Assembly (NCBI GenBank): GCA_013396995.1
Contig: VWZP01009168.1
Location: forward strand, 62,001 to 126,000
Source: Dicaeum eximium
Lineage: Eukaryota; Chordata; Aves; Passeriformes; Dicaeidae
Reading direction: 5' to 3'
DNA length: 64,000 nucleotides
The position numbers and the translations under genes are program-made. This document shows, piece after piece, positions 21,746 through 33,200 of this stretch; the stretch's first letter is position 1; each line of letters opens with the position of its first letter. The notes beneath the pieces are model-generated. The model saw only the letters and a list, made by a program, of their open reading frames with translations. It did no database searches and was not told where the DNA came from.

Positions 21746-22993
21746 GGTCACATAGCTATGGCTCATTGCATTTTTTTATTTCCATTTGGGTCACAATGGA
21801 CAAGTCACTTCTAATAATTCTCATCACAAATGTAAGAAATAGTAGGAGAGGTGGTAAGAATTACTTACTAGAAACCATCTTGATGTTTAGCACTTCCTCA
21901 AAATACACGGAGTTTCATTCATGGAGGATTAAAATCTAAAAAAGATAGAAATCGGTGCACCAGAAAGGTAGGAAAGTGTGTTTAGAGACTAAACTTATAT
22001 TGTGGTTAAACTGTGCTCATTTCCTGGATTGAATTTTCTGACATCTTTCTCATTGCTTCTATAACCTTGTGACCATTTTGACAAGCCAGATGTTTCAGCT
22101 TCCTGTAGTTTGACTGGGTAAATCCTAGAAACCAAGTACTTTTACTTGTTAACACATGGCAGCAAACCGCAGTTTATTCTTGAGGAATTTGGGCTGACAT
22201 CATCAGTCATGCTCTTGAATTGTGGCTACACCTCCAAGATTGTTTTTGAATTTGCACAGTAGCTTGTACAGGCCTTGACCTTAATGAGCCAATTATGAAA
22301 TAAACAGTCCAGTACTCTGCTGAGACATCACTTGGAAAAAGACATGAGGATTTAACCACAAAATTCTAAAGAAACAAGGAACAAAATGAAAACCTTCTAC
22401 TTCAGCATCCTCATTCAAATGTGACAATTTGCATTTGCCCATAATATTTCAGATCTGAGAGTTGCACTTGTACTGTAAGGATTCTGTTTCTTACAGAACA
22501 AAAGGTTTGTGTTTTTCTTTCTTTAAATGGAGTTGTTTTAAAAGTCAATGAAACATGTTTTTCCCCTTGATCTATCGTGCATCTAGGCTGAAAAAACATC
22601 TCTTGGTTAAAAATATTCCTTCAACAGAAATGGGGGCGTGCCAATTTTGTTGTCTTTAAAGCCAGGGTTAGCTATAAGATGGTAAAGTTCTGTTTTGCAG
22701 GACTTTATGTTAGATAGGAAATTTTTGCAATGTGATATCAAAAAGCCCTTTATTTTTTTCCAACAGCTCTCACTCTCTGAAGTAGATGTTAAATGGAAAA
22801 ATTCTTTGTTCCTCTTCTCATTGCCTTAAAAGACATGAGCTCCTTGTCTGACCTTTGTCTGCTCCTGAAGATGCTCAGAAACAACAGGGATATGCCAGAG
22901 AGGGGATTTAGGGAGCAACAGAGCCAAATGCAGGGGGTGTCCCACTGCAAAGGTGGGAGCTCAGGGGTTCTAAAGCAGTGCCACAGGTTCTTA
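21746..22993. other. Intergenic DNA, nothing recognised
   Basis: AT-rich; only short chance frames. No repeat, RNA gene or exon pattern was recognised. Confidence 0.6.
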
Positions 22994-23340
22994 TGGAATC
23001 ACAGACTGGTTTGGCTTGGAAGGCACCTTAAGGAACATCCCATTCCATCCCCTGCCATAGCCAGGGACACCTTCCACAAGACAACATTGTTCCAAGCCCC
23101 ATCCAACCTGAACGTGAGCACTTCCAGGGATGAGGCATCTACACCCTCTCTGGGCAACCTGTGCCAGGGCCTCAGCACCTCATAGGGAAGAATTTCTTCC
23201 CAATACTTAATTTAACCCTGCCTTCCTTCAGCTTAAGGTATTTTTCCTTGTTCTACCACTCCATGCCCCTAATAAAAGTCCCTCTCCAGCTCTCTTGTAG
23301 CCTCTCTAGCTGCTGGAAGCCCTCTCCACACTTGCCTAAC
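22994..23340 (-). repeat. CR1 LINE 3' fragment
   Basis: A - strand CR1. Seen on the + strand are ATGGAATCACAGACTGGTTT, ATTCCATCCCCTGCCATAG, CCCCATCCAACCTGAACGTG, CACTTCCAGGGATGAGGC, CTCTCTGGGCAACCTGTGCC, AAGAATTTCTTCCCAATACT and further 5' CR1 sequence up to CTAGCTGCTGGAAGCC. It is longer than most copies here. Confidence 0.92.
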
Positions 23341-23689
23341 CCCCACATAACAGATTTGGAGAGAACAGACATCCCAGCTGGAACGTGCTTCCCTGCATAT
23401 CCAAGCCCCCAAAGGAAACAGCTCTGCTCCATGATCAACCTGCTTGTGGAGTAATGTGTACAAGGGCACTACAGGCACTGAAATTTTACAGCAGGTGGAG
23501 GATAGTCTAATTTCCTGCAGGAATTTTTCATTTGTGCAATTATTATTCATACAGCCAGAACTATGTAAAATACTCTGTAGCTAAAAAGCAAAAAGAGATG
23601 GCGTTTGCTTTGCACATTTTTGCTTTTCTCTATAATATGTTGCAGCTAAGCTGCTCTTCAGTTGCTGAGCACACACAGACATACAGAGA

Positions 23690-23880
23690 GGTGTTGAGGC
23701 AATGTTGTCTCACTGCCCTGAGAGACTGGGTGATAAACCAGCAGATGAAGTTCAGCAGTGATGAGTGCAAAGCAATGCACAGGGGAAAAAATAACCCCAA
23801 CCACACACATACAGACACTGGCTCCAGCACTGCAGGAGATCTGGAGATGGAAGTGGAAAGCCCTCTGGAAATGTCACTGG
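23690..23880 (+). pseudogene. Fossil CR1 ORF2 (reverse transcriptase C-terminal) fragment
   Basis: The + strand frame through this stretch includes LRDWVINQQMKFSSDECKAM followed by HRGKNNPNH. This resembles the CR1 ORF2 motif in which a Trp-Ala...MKFN.DKCK segment precedes LHLGKNNP and a His. It is a short dead fragment inside a chance-extended open frame (23532 to 23927), not a cellular gene. Confidence 0.65.
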
Positions 23881-24207
23881 GGCTAGGAAGTGGTCAAAAA
23901 GGAAAACTGAATGTTAAGAATCAGTAGCTTCCCCCTTAGATGAGGAGGGGACCCCCAGAGTCATAGGACTCTTTAGCCCAGATGCTCAGAGTTATTCCAA
24001 GTCCCTTGGCCAGACAGCTCTTGTATAGACAAGACCCAGCAAAATTCAACAGTCATTTTAGCAGAATCAAAGTTTCAAAGTAGTGTTTTCTTGTAAAATT
24101 AGATAGGCTAGAGAGGATGGTGATAAAGTCTCCTAGTGAAAATAGAGAAAACCACATGAAATTGAAAAAGGGATAGCTGGAGGGAAATCCAATTAAAGGC
24201 TAGAAAG

Positions 24208-24450
24208 AAATCACAGAATAGTTTGGAAGGAACTTAAAAGATCATTTTGTTCCAACCCCTGCCATGGGCAGGGACACCTCCCACTAGACCAGGTTGCCCC
24301 AGTCTGGCCTTGAACACTTCCAGGGATGGAGTATCCATAGCCCCTCTGGGCAACCTATGCCAAGACTTCTACAGCTCCACTAATATCTAATCTAAACCTG
24401 CCCTTTCCTTCATTTTAAGTCAATCCACCTTGTCCTATAATGATGGTGAG
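24208..24450 (-). repeat. CR1 LINE 3' end fragment
   Basis: Reverse-complement CR1: AATCACAGAATAGTTTGGAA, CAACCCCTGCCATGGGCAGG, CCCACTAGACCAGGTTGCCC, AACACTTCCAGGGATGGAG and AATATCTAATCTAAACCTGC, ending in CACCTTGTCCTATAATG. Confidence 0.92.
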
Positions 24451-27224
24451 AAGGTATAAACAATAAATTTACTGCCTCTCTAACAAAGGAACACTTAAAC
24501 AGGGATAGGACTTGAAATTGTTTTTATGCAGTGAAGAACTATCCTGTCACAGCACATTATGGAAAGCAAAACCACAAACAGGTTCAAAAAGAGTTAAAAA
24601 CTCCTAGAGAACAGGACCACTGATAGCTACTAAGTGGAGTAACTTGGATTCAGCTGTGTGTTCCAGAAATCCCTACCTCTCTAGTTGCTGGAATATTATA
24701 AGGTAAATAGGAGAGCATAGAGCCTATTTTTACACTGATTTACTAAGCATCCAGTCTTGGCTGCTGGAGACAAAAGACAAAGCTAGATGGATCCAAATGT
24801 GTTTTTTATGTTCTAAAAAAGTAACAGAAACAATCAAGATTATAATGCTGACAGAGTCAAATTAATTTTACTTGCTTTATCCATTCTAATCTCCAGACTC
24901 AGCCATTTGCAAGAAATCATAATCCATATCCAACCAAAAAAAATTTGGGATTATTACAGTGAACAGAAATGTGAAAGATGAAGCATTGACTTCTTCAGCA
25001 TCTGTAGATTTTCTGGTATTACTTACTTGTTTCTTCCAAAAAAGGGGAATTTGTCACCAGAACTGAGAACACCAGAACACCAGAAAAATTTGTCTGCAAA
25101 GGCTGCAGGGCTTAGCCAGGGTTTGTATTTTGATGATCAGAAATCAAGGTAACATTGTCAGGGGGCAAAAATCTTTTGCTTACAGTGCTTCAGTTGTGTT
25201 GAAATTCTCAGTGGCTGCTTCAGCACACTTGAGAGGCCACTTTTGCTTAGAGATTAAATCTGGAGATGGGAAGCAGGTGCAGACTGAAGATAATGAGCAG
25301 CTCAGGATTTGGATGAGATGGCCTAAGCCTGTGCTCTGGGATATCAGTAACAAACTCCCACTCAGTTCTGTGGGATGAGCTCACAGCACTGCTTGTGGAT
25401 CCTGCAAGTAGCAGCTGTTTTATCACCTCCTTTGGTATCCTTTCCAGAATTACAGCTTCCTCCAGGTTTTGGCACTCTGCAACTGCTTGGGTTGTGGGAA
25501 GATGGCCACAGCCTTTAAGAGGCACAGCGTGCATGGCCTGAACAGCTCTGGGGTGAAGGGTGGGGCTCCACAAAGGACCTTCTCTCAATTGCTCTTATCC
25601 TATTATTTTGGCAACATGTGTTTGGAAACACATTTTTCCATGTCTAAATAATATATTATTTTGTGACCTTTCCTAATAGAAATCTTTCATGCTTATAAGG
25701 GGATATTAAAATCCTGCAATTGCTGCCATTCTTATAATTATCTATTTTGAAGGGCATTTCACTGCAAGCAGTGGAATTTAGGGTTTTTTTCCCCCCTTCA
25801 TCTTAGCAATAGTGCCTGGATGCATATAAACCCAAAGTGCTGACCTTGGCTTTCCTGATTTTTCCTGAGCATGGGTTGGTTAACTTGCTTTCAAAACTGC
25901 AGAGATTCCTATTTTACCACAAGGAAAACATATGCTAGGGCAGCTTCATCACAATGAAAACATTCTTCCCAATATGAAAATTAATAGAAATTGAGACACA
26001 AGATAGAGTTAAGAGGATGGAGATAAGAAGACACAGGGAAATTGTGTAACATAAAACACAGGACAGAAAAAGCCCAGTGGATGCTCTTCCTACTCAGAAT
26101 ATTAAAATAACACATCATGCAAAGGGAACACACATAAATGGAGACAAAGGAAAATATCCTACCAGGTTTAATTCCCAAACCAAAAACCAACAAGCAGATA
26201 ATTTGATTTAAAACCTGATTAGTTTATATAGTGAGATCTGTGGTTCTGCTTACTCTTCTCCATAATGCCTAAAGCAGTAAGATCATGGTCAGAGATCAAT
26301 ATTTTAGGCACAAGGACAAATCAGTGAAAATAATAATTACTATTATAAGTTACCTATTATACATTTAAAAATAAAAGTAGAACTGAAACAGAAACCCTGA
26401 AAGGGATCTAAACCAGATATGCATCAAGGCATAAGACAGACCTTAGTAAAGGGACCAGGAACAAACTCTTCTGTTTCAAGTACAGCAATCTCCAGTGCAT
26501 TGCTCTTTGCTGTCTGCAGAGATGAGGTGGGATATGCTATTGATTTCATTCTTCACACTATTTATTTTCTGCTATTATTGGAAAGTGCTGCTATAAATGG
26601 CACACATCTTTTTATATATTTTTAACTAATGGAGAATTATTCCTTACATAGATTTTTATAGGGTATTTAATAATTACATGGGAGGCTTGTAGTTCTTCAT
26701 TACATTCTATAGATTTTCAAAGCCATCTTTACAAAGCCTATTTATGTTTCTGTATCACCCTATTGATTAAATCCCTTGGTATTACATTCCAAAGTGAAGA
26801 GACCACAGAAAATCAGTGTTAGCCTCGGATGTGCAGCTGGAAGAGAGAAAATAGCCCTTCCTTTAATAAAACATGTCTTGGGGGCATCTGAGGGCTTTCT
26901 CTTCTTTTTAAAATCATGACCAGCATCAGCCTTTTTCCATTGTAAATGTGACATTCCTTTAGAGCCCTACAGATGCTTCTTTTTGTCTGGCATTGTCCGT
27001 AGTGGGGAGACACCCCTGATTCACCTGTTAGCCTGAAGATCTGGCTCTGTCTCAGATGGAGCTCACTCCAAAGGACAGTTTGGGTGTTGGTGGTCAGAGG
27101 GGAAAATGGTCTTGGGAGCTCCATCCTCCAGAGTAATCAGGACCCCTGCAACATCACCACAGGAGGGCCTGAGGGGTTGTCACTAAAACCATGGTGAGCT
27201 GCCCTGGCACTGTAGGATGTCCAC
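24451..27224. other. Intergenic DNA upstream of the RCAN2 promoter
   Basis: Mostly AT-rich non-coding sequence. A 113-codon - strand frame at 25247 to 25588 and a shorter one at 26819 to 27124 show no recognisable domain. No other repeat or RNA gene was recognised. Confidence 0.6.
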
Positions 27225-27441
27225 CCTACTTCTGTCTGCATCCCACACCACCTCTCCCCTACCTTATCCCATCACTCCTCTCTATTCTATCCTATCCCAC
27301 CCCTCTCCTACCCCATCTCTCCTCACTTCCCTTCCATTTCATTCCTTTCCACTCCAGCCCACACCACCCCTTCCCTACCTTACCTTACTCCACCCATCCC
27401 ACCCATCTTCATTCCCATTCCAACCCATCCTGTATGTCCCT
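27225..27441. repeat. Pyrimidine-rich low-complexity tract
   Basis: About 200 bases almost wholly C and T on the + strand, made of loose repeats of CCTATCCCA, CTCTCCTACC and TTCCATTTCATTCC types. It ends at a single undetermined base (27442), suggesting the tract was hard to sequence. Confidence 0.85.
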
Positions 27442-27529
27442 NACACCGACACCTTGAGGGAGAGCAGTTTTGCCACGAGAACACAAAACTCTGCCTGATT
27501 CCTGCCGCTCCCTGTGTGCTGGGGTGTCA

Positions 27530-27725
27530 CGAGCACCTGCCCTGGCCCACCTGTGTCCCCTCACTGTCCTGTGCCACTCACCTGCCCTATGTCCGTCGCA
27601 CCTGTCCCCACACACCTGCCACTTGTCCTCCCTCATCCCTTGTCCCCACACATCGCCTGGCCTGGCCCCACTCATCTGTCCCCGTACATTCCCCGTGCCC
27701 TCTCCTCTGTCCCCTGTCCCCTCAC
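27530..27725. repeat. C-rich degenerate minisatellite-like block
   Basis: Recurring words CACCTG, TGTCCCC, CCCTGTCC and CCACACACCTGCC through about 200 bases, with no exact period. It lies directly upstream of the CpG island. Open frames in three reading frames through it are a by-product of low complexity. Confidence 0.6.
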
Positions 27726-27803
27726 GGGCCCCGGAGGGTCGCGGGGGAGCGGGGGCGTGGCCAGGGGTGTGGGAGGTGGAACCAACGCTCTCCTCGCGTT
27801 CTC

Positions 27804-27808
27804 ATTGG
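27804..27808 (-). promoter_or_regulatory. Inverted CCAAT box 1 (NF-Y type)
   Basis: ATTGG in the context CTCATTGGCGG, a typical NF-Y site core in CpG-island promoters. Confidence 0.5.
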
Positions 27809-27844
27809 CGGCACCTCCTGCCTGTTTAGGCGGGAGCGTTGCTG

Positions 27845-27849
27845 ATTGG
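27845..27849 (-). promoter_or_regulatory. Inverted CCAAT box 2 (NF-Y type)
   Basis: ATTGG in the context GCTGATTGGGCCG, in the same orientation as box 1 and 41 bases downstream, followed directly by GC-box sequence. Confidence 0.5.
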
Positions 27850-27872
27850 GCCGCCCCGTCCTCCACCTTGGC

Positions 27873-27879
27873 GGGCGGG
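27873..27879 (+). promoter_or_regulatory. GC box (Sp1-type)
   Basis: GGGCGGG within GGCGGGCGGGCGCGGGGCG, some 25 bases after the second CCAAT box. Transcription would be expected to start shortly downstream. Confidence 0.5.
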
Positions 27880-27894
27880 CGCGGGGCGCTCTGA

Positions 27895-27956
27895 GGGAGC
27901 GTTGGGCGCGGAGTGAGCGGACTGCGGGCGGGCAGGGAAGGGCGAGCGAGCCGCAG
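27895..27956 (+). other. RCAN2: Candidate non-coding first exon of RCAN2
   Basis: The 3' border is supported by the donor CCGCAG|GTAAGG at 27957, a near-perfect U1 match. The 5' end is only inferred from the GC box and is uncertain by tens of bases. There is no ATG between 27895 and the donor, so the exon would be 5' UTR joined to the exon at 35630. Confidence 0.45.
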
Positions 27957-28382
27957 GTAAGGGCACTGCCGCCTCCCCAGGGGCTCCTTCCCCGCCGGGG
28001 CCGCAGCGCTGTCCCGCAGACCTGGGTTATGCAACCGCCCCGCGGTCCTGCCCCGGCGCCGCGCTGCCCTCGGGGCTCCTTCCACCCGCGGCTCTCCGGG
28101 CGCGGGGGATGCGCGGCGAGCCCGCGGCCGCCCCTCGGGAGAGGTTGGGGCTGGGGCCGGTGTCTCCCCCGGTGGGATGCGGAGGAGCTCGTGAGGAGGG
28201 GTGGGGGCGTGGGAAGCGGGTTTGCGGCCGCGCTGGCAGCAGGTCGGGCTCGCAGCGATGCGCACCCGGAGCGGGCGCTCGGGCGGCTCCGGGCTGGGCT
28301 GCGCCGGCAGCGCTGAGAGAGAGGCTCTTCTGGGCTGCTTGAAACTTGGCTGCTGTAGCCGAGGGAGAATGGCTTTGAAGTG

Positions 28383-28616
28383 AAGGAAGGGTGGTTTAGA
28401 TTAGATATTAGGAATAAGTTCTTTACTGTGAGGCACTGGCACAGGTTGCCCAGAGAAGATGTGAATACCCATCCCTGGAAGTGTCCAAAAATAGTTTGCA
28501 TGGGTTTGGAGTAACCTGGGATAGTGGAAGGTGTTCCTGCCCATGGCAGGGGCGTTGGAACGAGATGGTTTTTAATATCCCCTCCAACCCAAACCATTCT
28601 GTGATTCAGTGATCCC
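28383..28616 (+). repeat. CR1 LINE 3' end fragment at the CpG-island edge
   Basis: A + strand CR1: GGTTTAGATTAGATATTAGG, AATAAGTTCTTTACTGTGAG, GGCACAGGTTGCCCAGAG, CCCATCCCTGGAAGTGTCC, TGCCCATGGCAGGGG, CCTCCAACCCAAACCATTC and TGTGATTCAGTGATCCC. It begins within about 65 bases of the last dense CpG sequence. Confidence 0.92.
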
Positions 28617-30191
28617 AAGCCAGTATCATTTGATGCTTATATAATAGGTAGCTTTCGAAACTTGCTGGTTTAGGTTTTTTTCCTCATTTCTCCTATATTC
28701 TTCTGTACCTCTTTAAAATATTGTGTTCCTTTATTTCTTGAGTTTGGAGTTAAATGAAGGTTCCTAAAAATAAATATATGATAAGTTTATGCGGCTGAAA
28801 CAAATCATATAAATGAGAATTGTAGTTTAATCAGGGGTTAATCACTTTACACCAGCTTCTGTCTTCAGCTTTCAAGTTTTGCCTTTGGAAATTGTTTGGT
28901 CTTTTAGCTAGTTAAAGTGGCTGCCCTGATGAAAAGGAAAACTCTCATTCTATGAAAAGACATGATTATTGTAAAGAAACTGCTGCATTTATCTTGCATT
29001 GAAGCGAAATGATAGTTGCCCATCATCCTTGTACAGATGGAAGTCTGAATACTGTGAGAATATAAAACATTATAGAAAACTGCTAACACATCTCAGTAAA
29101 CAAGGACAGAAGAAGATTATCTGTAGATGATCATCTCTGTTAACTAATCTTTGGCACCTTTAACAGCAGGATCTGTCCTGTCCTCCTTAAACTTCCGAGA
29201 AGTTGTCAGGTGTGTGATTCAGTTTGTCAGCCCCTTCCAAGTATTGTAGTTTGTGTTCACATTCAGTAGCTTGGTTTGTCATTGTTTGTGTTGAAAATGT
29301 TCGTCATTGCATTGGTGTCATTAATTAATTAATTCATAAATCACTTGATTGTGCCAACAGGAAATCCTTTTAGAGGAGGAAACTTTGAAGCGTTATTCCA
29401 AGTCATCATTGTGTCCTGAGTGTCTTTTAGGAGTTAAGCCCTGTGAATGGCTCCTGTTGCAGGTAGTTCTGGGTAGGATTTGGGACACAGCTCCGAGTTT
29501 CAGGTGATGAGCTGGAGAGCTGCTGAACGAGTGTTCCACTGACCCCTGCGTGAGGTGACAGCTCTGGCTGACGGCCGTGACGCTCTAATGCTGTGTGCCC
29601 CTTACGAAACGGGCTTGCCTTAAATAGATTAGCATAGAGGCCAAGTGAAGGTGATCAGGAGGCTTGTTCTGGTTTCTTTGTGGGGAAGGCTTTTTTGGTT
29701 TTTTTTTTTTTGTTCTTTGAATACCTTAATGTTGCCATGGTTACTGTAGTGCCCAACTGATTGAAGCTCAGCTTCTTGACTTTAAGGACAGCACAGGGAA
29801 TCTTCTCACTTGGCATTGGCTGCTCCAAAGTATCACCTTCCTGTTGTGCAGTGGGACTGGAATTTTGGCTTGGTTGGGTTCACCAGTGCCTGTGGGATTG
29901 TTTTCTCCAGTGCTGGAGATGCAGATGCTCAGCAAGGCGATGCCAGATGAGTCCCTTTGTGGTGTCAGGATCCATCCCTGGCTTGGGAGGCACAGCTGAA
30001 CCTTCAGTGTGATGTGCATGTCTTGGACTGCCTGAGCTGACCAGTCCTGCTTTAGAGGAATAAAACTGAATAGTCCCTTTGGATGTTAAAAGCTTCCAAA
30101 AATAGTTCCCAAGTCTCAGCTAAATTTAATGCGGCTAGAATGTCAATGGAAAGGATTAGAACATTTGGGATTTGCACCAGTTAGCATTTAG

Positions 30192-30218
30192 AAAAAAAAA
30201 AAAAAAAAAAAAAAAAAT
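30192..30218. repeat. Homopolymer A run, 27 bases
   Basis: An uninterrupted A run in the RCAN2 first intron. There is no SINE body next to it, so it is a simple repeat rather than a retroposed tail that I can recognise. Confidence 0.9.
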
Positions 30219-33200
30219 TAAAATCCTCTTCCTCATATCTGCCACTTTGTAAGAGGAAAAGTGGAGATTGCCACTATTTTTGTGTGGTGCTAACCAAACT
30301 GGAGCTCAAATGTGAGTGGACTTCCCTGTACTGGTAATTTTGATTCCTGTAAGGGAATTTGCCCAGGTGGGAGATCAGGGTGAAGGCTGTGGAAGGGGGT
30401 CACTATACTCCTTGTTGCTTTTGAGGCTGCAAAGGTTCATTAATCCTGTCATGTGAGGTCCAGTTCTGCTCTTTCTAATTAAGTAAAAAGCCTCTATTTA
30501 AGTCCATAGGAGCTTTCCACAGAGAAGAATTAACACCATTAAAAATAATGCTCATCTCCAGTGTTCATTGTGCAGAGAGGAATGAAATTCCAGTAAGTTA
30601 CTCTGTGACCTTCTGTGATACATTTGTGCTTTCTGACTGAGCCTTCGTGTGGGGCCAGTTGGCCTCAGCAGGAGATGCAGCCCTAGGCTGACACCACTGA
30701 AATTGGTGGCTCTGCTACTGTAAAGTCAGTGAATATTTTAAGTAAAAAATTATTCTTTCAGTAAAATCTTACTCACTTGGTTTGATTTCTCCCACTCCTG
30801 CCTCTCCCCTGCCTTTGAATTATGGTAAAAATTGCATTTTTTGGGGCTGGTTTTTTTCAGTAGGAGCCAAGATGGAATCCCTGCACTTCTCCTGGACCCT
30901 TGTAGAAAAGCAACTGCAACTTTTCTTGCTTTGTTTTTCTTCCTCCAATTTTTCTTAATTCCTGCAGATTACGGTTTCCAGGTTTGTACTCAGGACTCAA
31001 TAATACTTCTAGTTTATAGTGATTATATTTAAAGCTTCTATTTGTAACATTTTGTTTGCTTTATTCTATTTTTAGTCACGTTGTTTGTCATGGCAAGCAG
31101 TGTTTAATAAAAAAAAAGTAAAGTTTCCTAGTGATTTCAAGAGATATGCGCCTGTTTCTTGATGTCCCTCAGGGATTCGTTTTAAAAAGACAGGGAAATG
31201 TTCACCAAGGAAATGACTTATTAGTTTCCATATAAAGAGTGGATAAATCTATAAATGCTCAGTGATAGAGAAGGCATTGGTCCATTCAGACACTTCATGT
31301 ACTCAAATTGTCTTCATTCAATACAATTTCTGCTGAAGGTTTTGGCTCTGCAGGGATCTGACTTCATGAGAAGATGTACATATTTGCCCTTTCAGTTTTA
31401 CACTAAATAGGTGTAATTTTTCAGAGAGAAACTTCACTGAGCTACTGCTGTTTTCCAGTGAATGTGATTTTCTGCTGGCCTCTGTTAATTTTAATTAGAG
31501 GTGTACTGTGTCTAAAAATAGTGAGGTAACAGAATGAACACAGAGCTCCCACTTGGAATCTCTACAGAGATTTTGGTCACAGCATCTCCAGTGCTGAGCA
31601 CTGACATGACCTGATCTGTGCCACTGGGAAGGGTTCTTTGGAGCTATTCCAAATTAGAAATCTTTGCAGACCTGGACCATGGGAGGAGAAATTCAAAGTA
31701 GCCCACATCAGAGTGAAGTGATGTGCAGGGTCTGGGAGGGAAGTGGCTGCTGTGGTTCTCCAAGGGTTAAAAGTGCAGCACCCTTGAGGTTCTCATTCTG
31801 TGGGATGTATTAAAATTGAGGTTCCAAACCTTACATCAAATTCAGAACTAACACAGATAACACTTGGGTGTCCTTTAAATAAAGGGAATAAATGGATGTG
31901 GCAAGTGCTCAGCTGTAGCTGGAGGTTACATGGAGCTGTTTGGCTCAGGTTTGAATCTGCCTCAGGGCCTCAGACTTTTCAAGGGAACAATCCTGACAGA
32001 CTTTGCTGCCATGATCCCAGTTAAGATTTTGGATAATTTAGCATCAATATTGGTGCTGGATAGTGCCTGTATTAGGTGGGTTATTTTTTTTGGTTCTTTT
32101 TTTTTTTTTTTAAATGGCATTGCCACTTTTTTAAAAATTCTGTATGGCAACTTCTGGTATCTCAAGTATTTGTAAAATCTGATTTGGGAGGGGAAAATAA
32201 CTCAATCTGAACTCACTGAATTTTAAAAGGAAGGTAAGTACAGTTTACGGTTATGTATGGGGTTTTCTTGTTGTGTTTTTGGGGGGTTTTTGGTTTTGTT
32301 TTTTTTTTTTTTTAATACAAAATGGATCCTAAGGGGAGGAAGTTAACTTATTTTGTTAGAAGCTGTGGAAAGGAGATTTAACATAAATAGGAATGTGATC
32401 TAGTGATTGTATTATTGTAACATAAAAGATTACTTTTAATTTGACTTATTTTATATGGAAATCCAGTTCATGGATGATACATGACTTAGAATTAATTGTT
32501 TTAAGGGATTTGAAATGTAAATTCTTTTGTTCTAAATTAGGTGAATAATTGGAAAGAGTATTTTTTTTTGTCAGAGGACTGCCTGAAGTGGCTAAGTAAT
32601 TTCAAAGAAGCTACAGAACGCTACCAACAACATGATACCTGAGCCTCAAGGTTTGACAGACATAATAAAGGATATGTAGTTGTGATTTTTTACATACATC
32701 TATATGTGTAAATTTTTGTATGTGTAACATTATTCATAACATGGAAAAATGTAAGATTTCCATCTTATGCCTGAGGATAACTTCTGATTGAAGTCTGCTA
32801 ACAAATGATGATTCAAGTATATTTGTCCCCTCTGATTATCGTTGAGCTCAGGCTCAGGGGCAGTTTATTTCTCTTGGGGAACATGTATGTATTTTCTCAG
32901 TGAGGTGTCTGTTTTAACTGTGGGGCTGTGCTTTCTGTGGTGCAAAGGAAAATCTGTGAAACAGCAGTTACTCCATACAGGTGTTCTAAACCATCCCACC
33001 ATACATTAGGCAGAGGGTTTAAGAATCCACTATAAGTTGACTTGCTAGTGGAGGGAACACTAATCAGAACTCTGGGTGTATCTTAAGAACAGAAGATTCC
33101 TGTGCAGGCACAGACACCTACCTGTAAGTCTGGGAAAAGAGCTGGCCAACAGGCCTGGGAGACAGTGACTTTCTTAAAAAGACTTGGCCAGTACCCAAGT

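Larger units (their letters stand above)
27726..28320 (+). promoter_or_regulatory. RCAN2: CpG island, likely RCAN2 promoter
   Basis: A sharp rise in GC and CpG content: dense CG pairs from 27726 to about 28320 in an otherwise AT-rich region. It contains two inverted CCAAT boxes, several GC boxes and a good splice donor at 27957 on the + strand. There is no TATA box. It lies 7.7 kb upstream of the RCAN2 coding exon on the same strand, with no other gene between, so it is assigned to RCAN2 by position. It could also drive a divergent non-coding transcript. Confidence 0.75.

Noticed and set aside
25247..25588. 113-codon - strand open frame in intergenic DNA
   Set aside because: No motif or family resemblance, and opposed by open frames on the + strand; could be a decayed fragment but cannot be supported.
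27672..28618. Long open frames on both strands across the CpG island (197 and 298 codons on -, 156 codons on +)
   Set aside because: High GC content removes stop codons; the products are Pro/Arg/Ala-rich with no domain, and the longest runs into a CR1 repeat. Treated as promoter-island artefacts.
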